A DNA stretch of 64,000 bases, from assembly GCF_028389875.1 (NCBI RefSeq), contig NC_084676.1:1240001-1304000 (forward strand). Reading direction: 5' to 3'. The notes beneath the pieces are model-generated. The model had not been told where the DNA came from. It did no database searches and was given only the letters and a program-made list of their open reading frames with translations. The DNA is from Rhea pennata (taxonomy: Eukaryota; Chordata; Aves; Rheiformes; Rheidae). Position 1 is the stretch's first letter; every line of letters begins with the position of its first letter. A program made the position numbers and the translations under genes. Shown here one piece after another: positions 63,466 to 64,000 of the stretch.

Positions 63466-64000
63466 CGCCGCGCCCGCTTCTCCTCGCCGCCGCCGCTCCG
63501 CCCTCGTCGGGGCCTGGAAGCTTCCAGCGCCGCCACCGCCCATTGGGCCGCGGCTACCCCGCCCCGGGGCGGGAGGATCCCACCGCCCCCCCCCATCCCC
63601 ACCCCAGGGACGCGCCCCCGGGGAAGCGGGGCGCCCTGGGGGGGTACCCGCGCCCTCCACGCTGCTGCTCCCCACTGCCTTGCAGTGAGGTTTGGGCGCT
63701 CCACCAGGGCTCTGTAACCGTAGGACCTCTGGGAAGGGGGAAAAACTGGGCAAATTAAAAAAAAAAAAAACAAAACACAGCTTTGCAGAGGGCAGGGGAG
63801 CAGCATGATGGGCGAGAGGCACAGGCACAGAGGTGAGACGCAGAGCTGAGGACTGGGCACTCACAGGCTCGGGGCGGGAGGGGAGGGGACCCGTTTGACC
63901 CAGCGTAGCAGTGGCACCCTGCACCGGCACCGTTTGTCCAGGGTGGACGTCAGCACAGCCTTTCTTTGTGCACAGCACCATGTTTTGCAGAATGGCTTGT
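63466..64000. other. DND1 promoter CpG island and right-hand flank
   Basis: CpG-rich sequence to about 63650 contains an inverted CCAAT (ATTGG at 63542-63546) and GC boxes and is the likely DND1 promoter. Beyond it lies an A14 run (about 63756) and nothing I can name. In human the head-to-head neighbour is HARS1, which would begin beyond this window. Confidence 0.55.

Overview
This is vertebrate nuclear DNA, most likely from a bird and probably from a gene-dense, GC-rich microchromosome. The grounds are spliced genes with short introns, sharp CpG-island promoters, CR1 LINE fragments as the main interspersed repeat, and a CD14 that ends in a transmembrane helix, as in chicken, instead of a GPI-anchor signal. 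The gene order (SLC35A4, CD14, TMCO6, NDUFA2, IK, WDR55, DND1) matches the human 5q31.3 block. Exon boundaries were inferred by hand from splice motifs, phase consistency and remembered vertebrate protein sequences. In every multi-exon model the coding exons sum to a multiple of three.

Layout. 1-9450: no gene I can support, one CR1 scrap. 9690-13380: SLC35A4 (+), one dicistronic locus encoding a 103-aa upstream microprotein (9999-10489) and the nucleotide-sugar transporter-like protein (11053-12021). 14008-19912 (-): a 17-exon gene for a kinesin-like protein whose P-loop, switch I and switch II are all degenerate; I cannot assign it to a named family. 22423-23790 (-): CD14. 26949-35528: TMCO6 (+), preceded by a GC-box minisatellite. 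36024-37438 (-): NDUFA2, head-to-head with IK (+, 37644-46291). IK carries a textbook AT-AC (U12-type) intron. 47883-47978 (-): a vault RNA gene with pol III A and B boxes and a T-run terminator, divergent from WDR55 (+, 48212-50336). 51618-56034: an intact second UDP-glucose 6-dehydrogenase gene (+, 494 aa). 59662-63465 (-): DND1.

Functionally this is a mixed housekeeping and immune neighbourhood: ER/Golgi transport and mitochondria (SLC35A4 and its microprotein, NDUFA2), splicing (IK), ribosome biogenesis (WDR55), innate sensing (CD14), UDP-glucuronate synthesis (UGDH paralogue), germ-cell RNA control (DND1) and vault RNA. The most unusual items are the motor-dead kinesin-like gene, the vault RNA sharing a 230-bp divergent promoter interval with WDR55, the UGDH paralogue with complete catalytic residues, and the AT-AC intron in IK.
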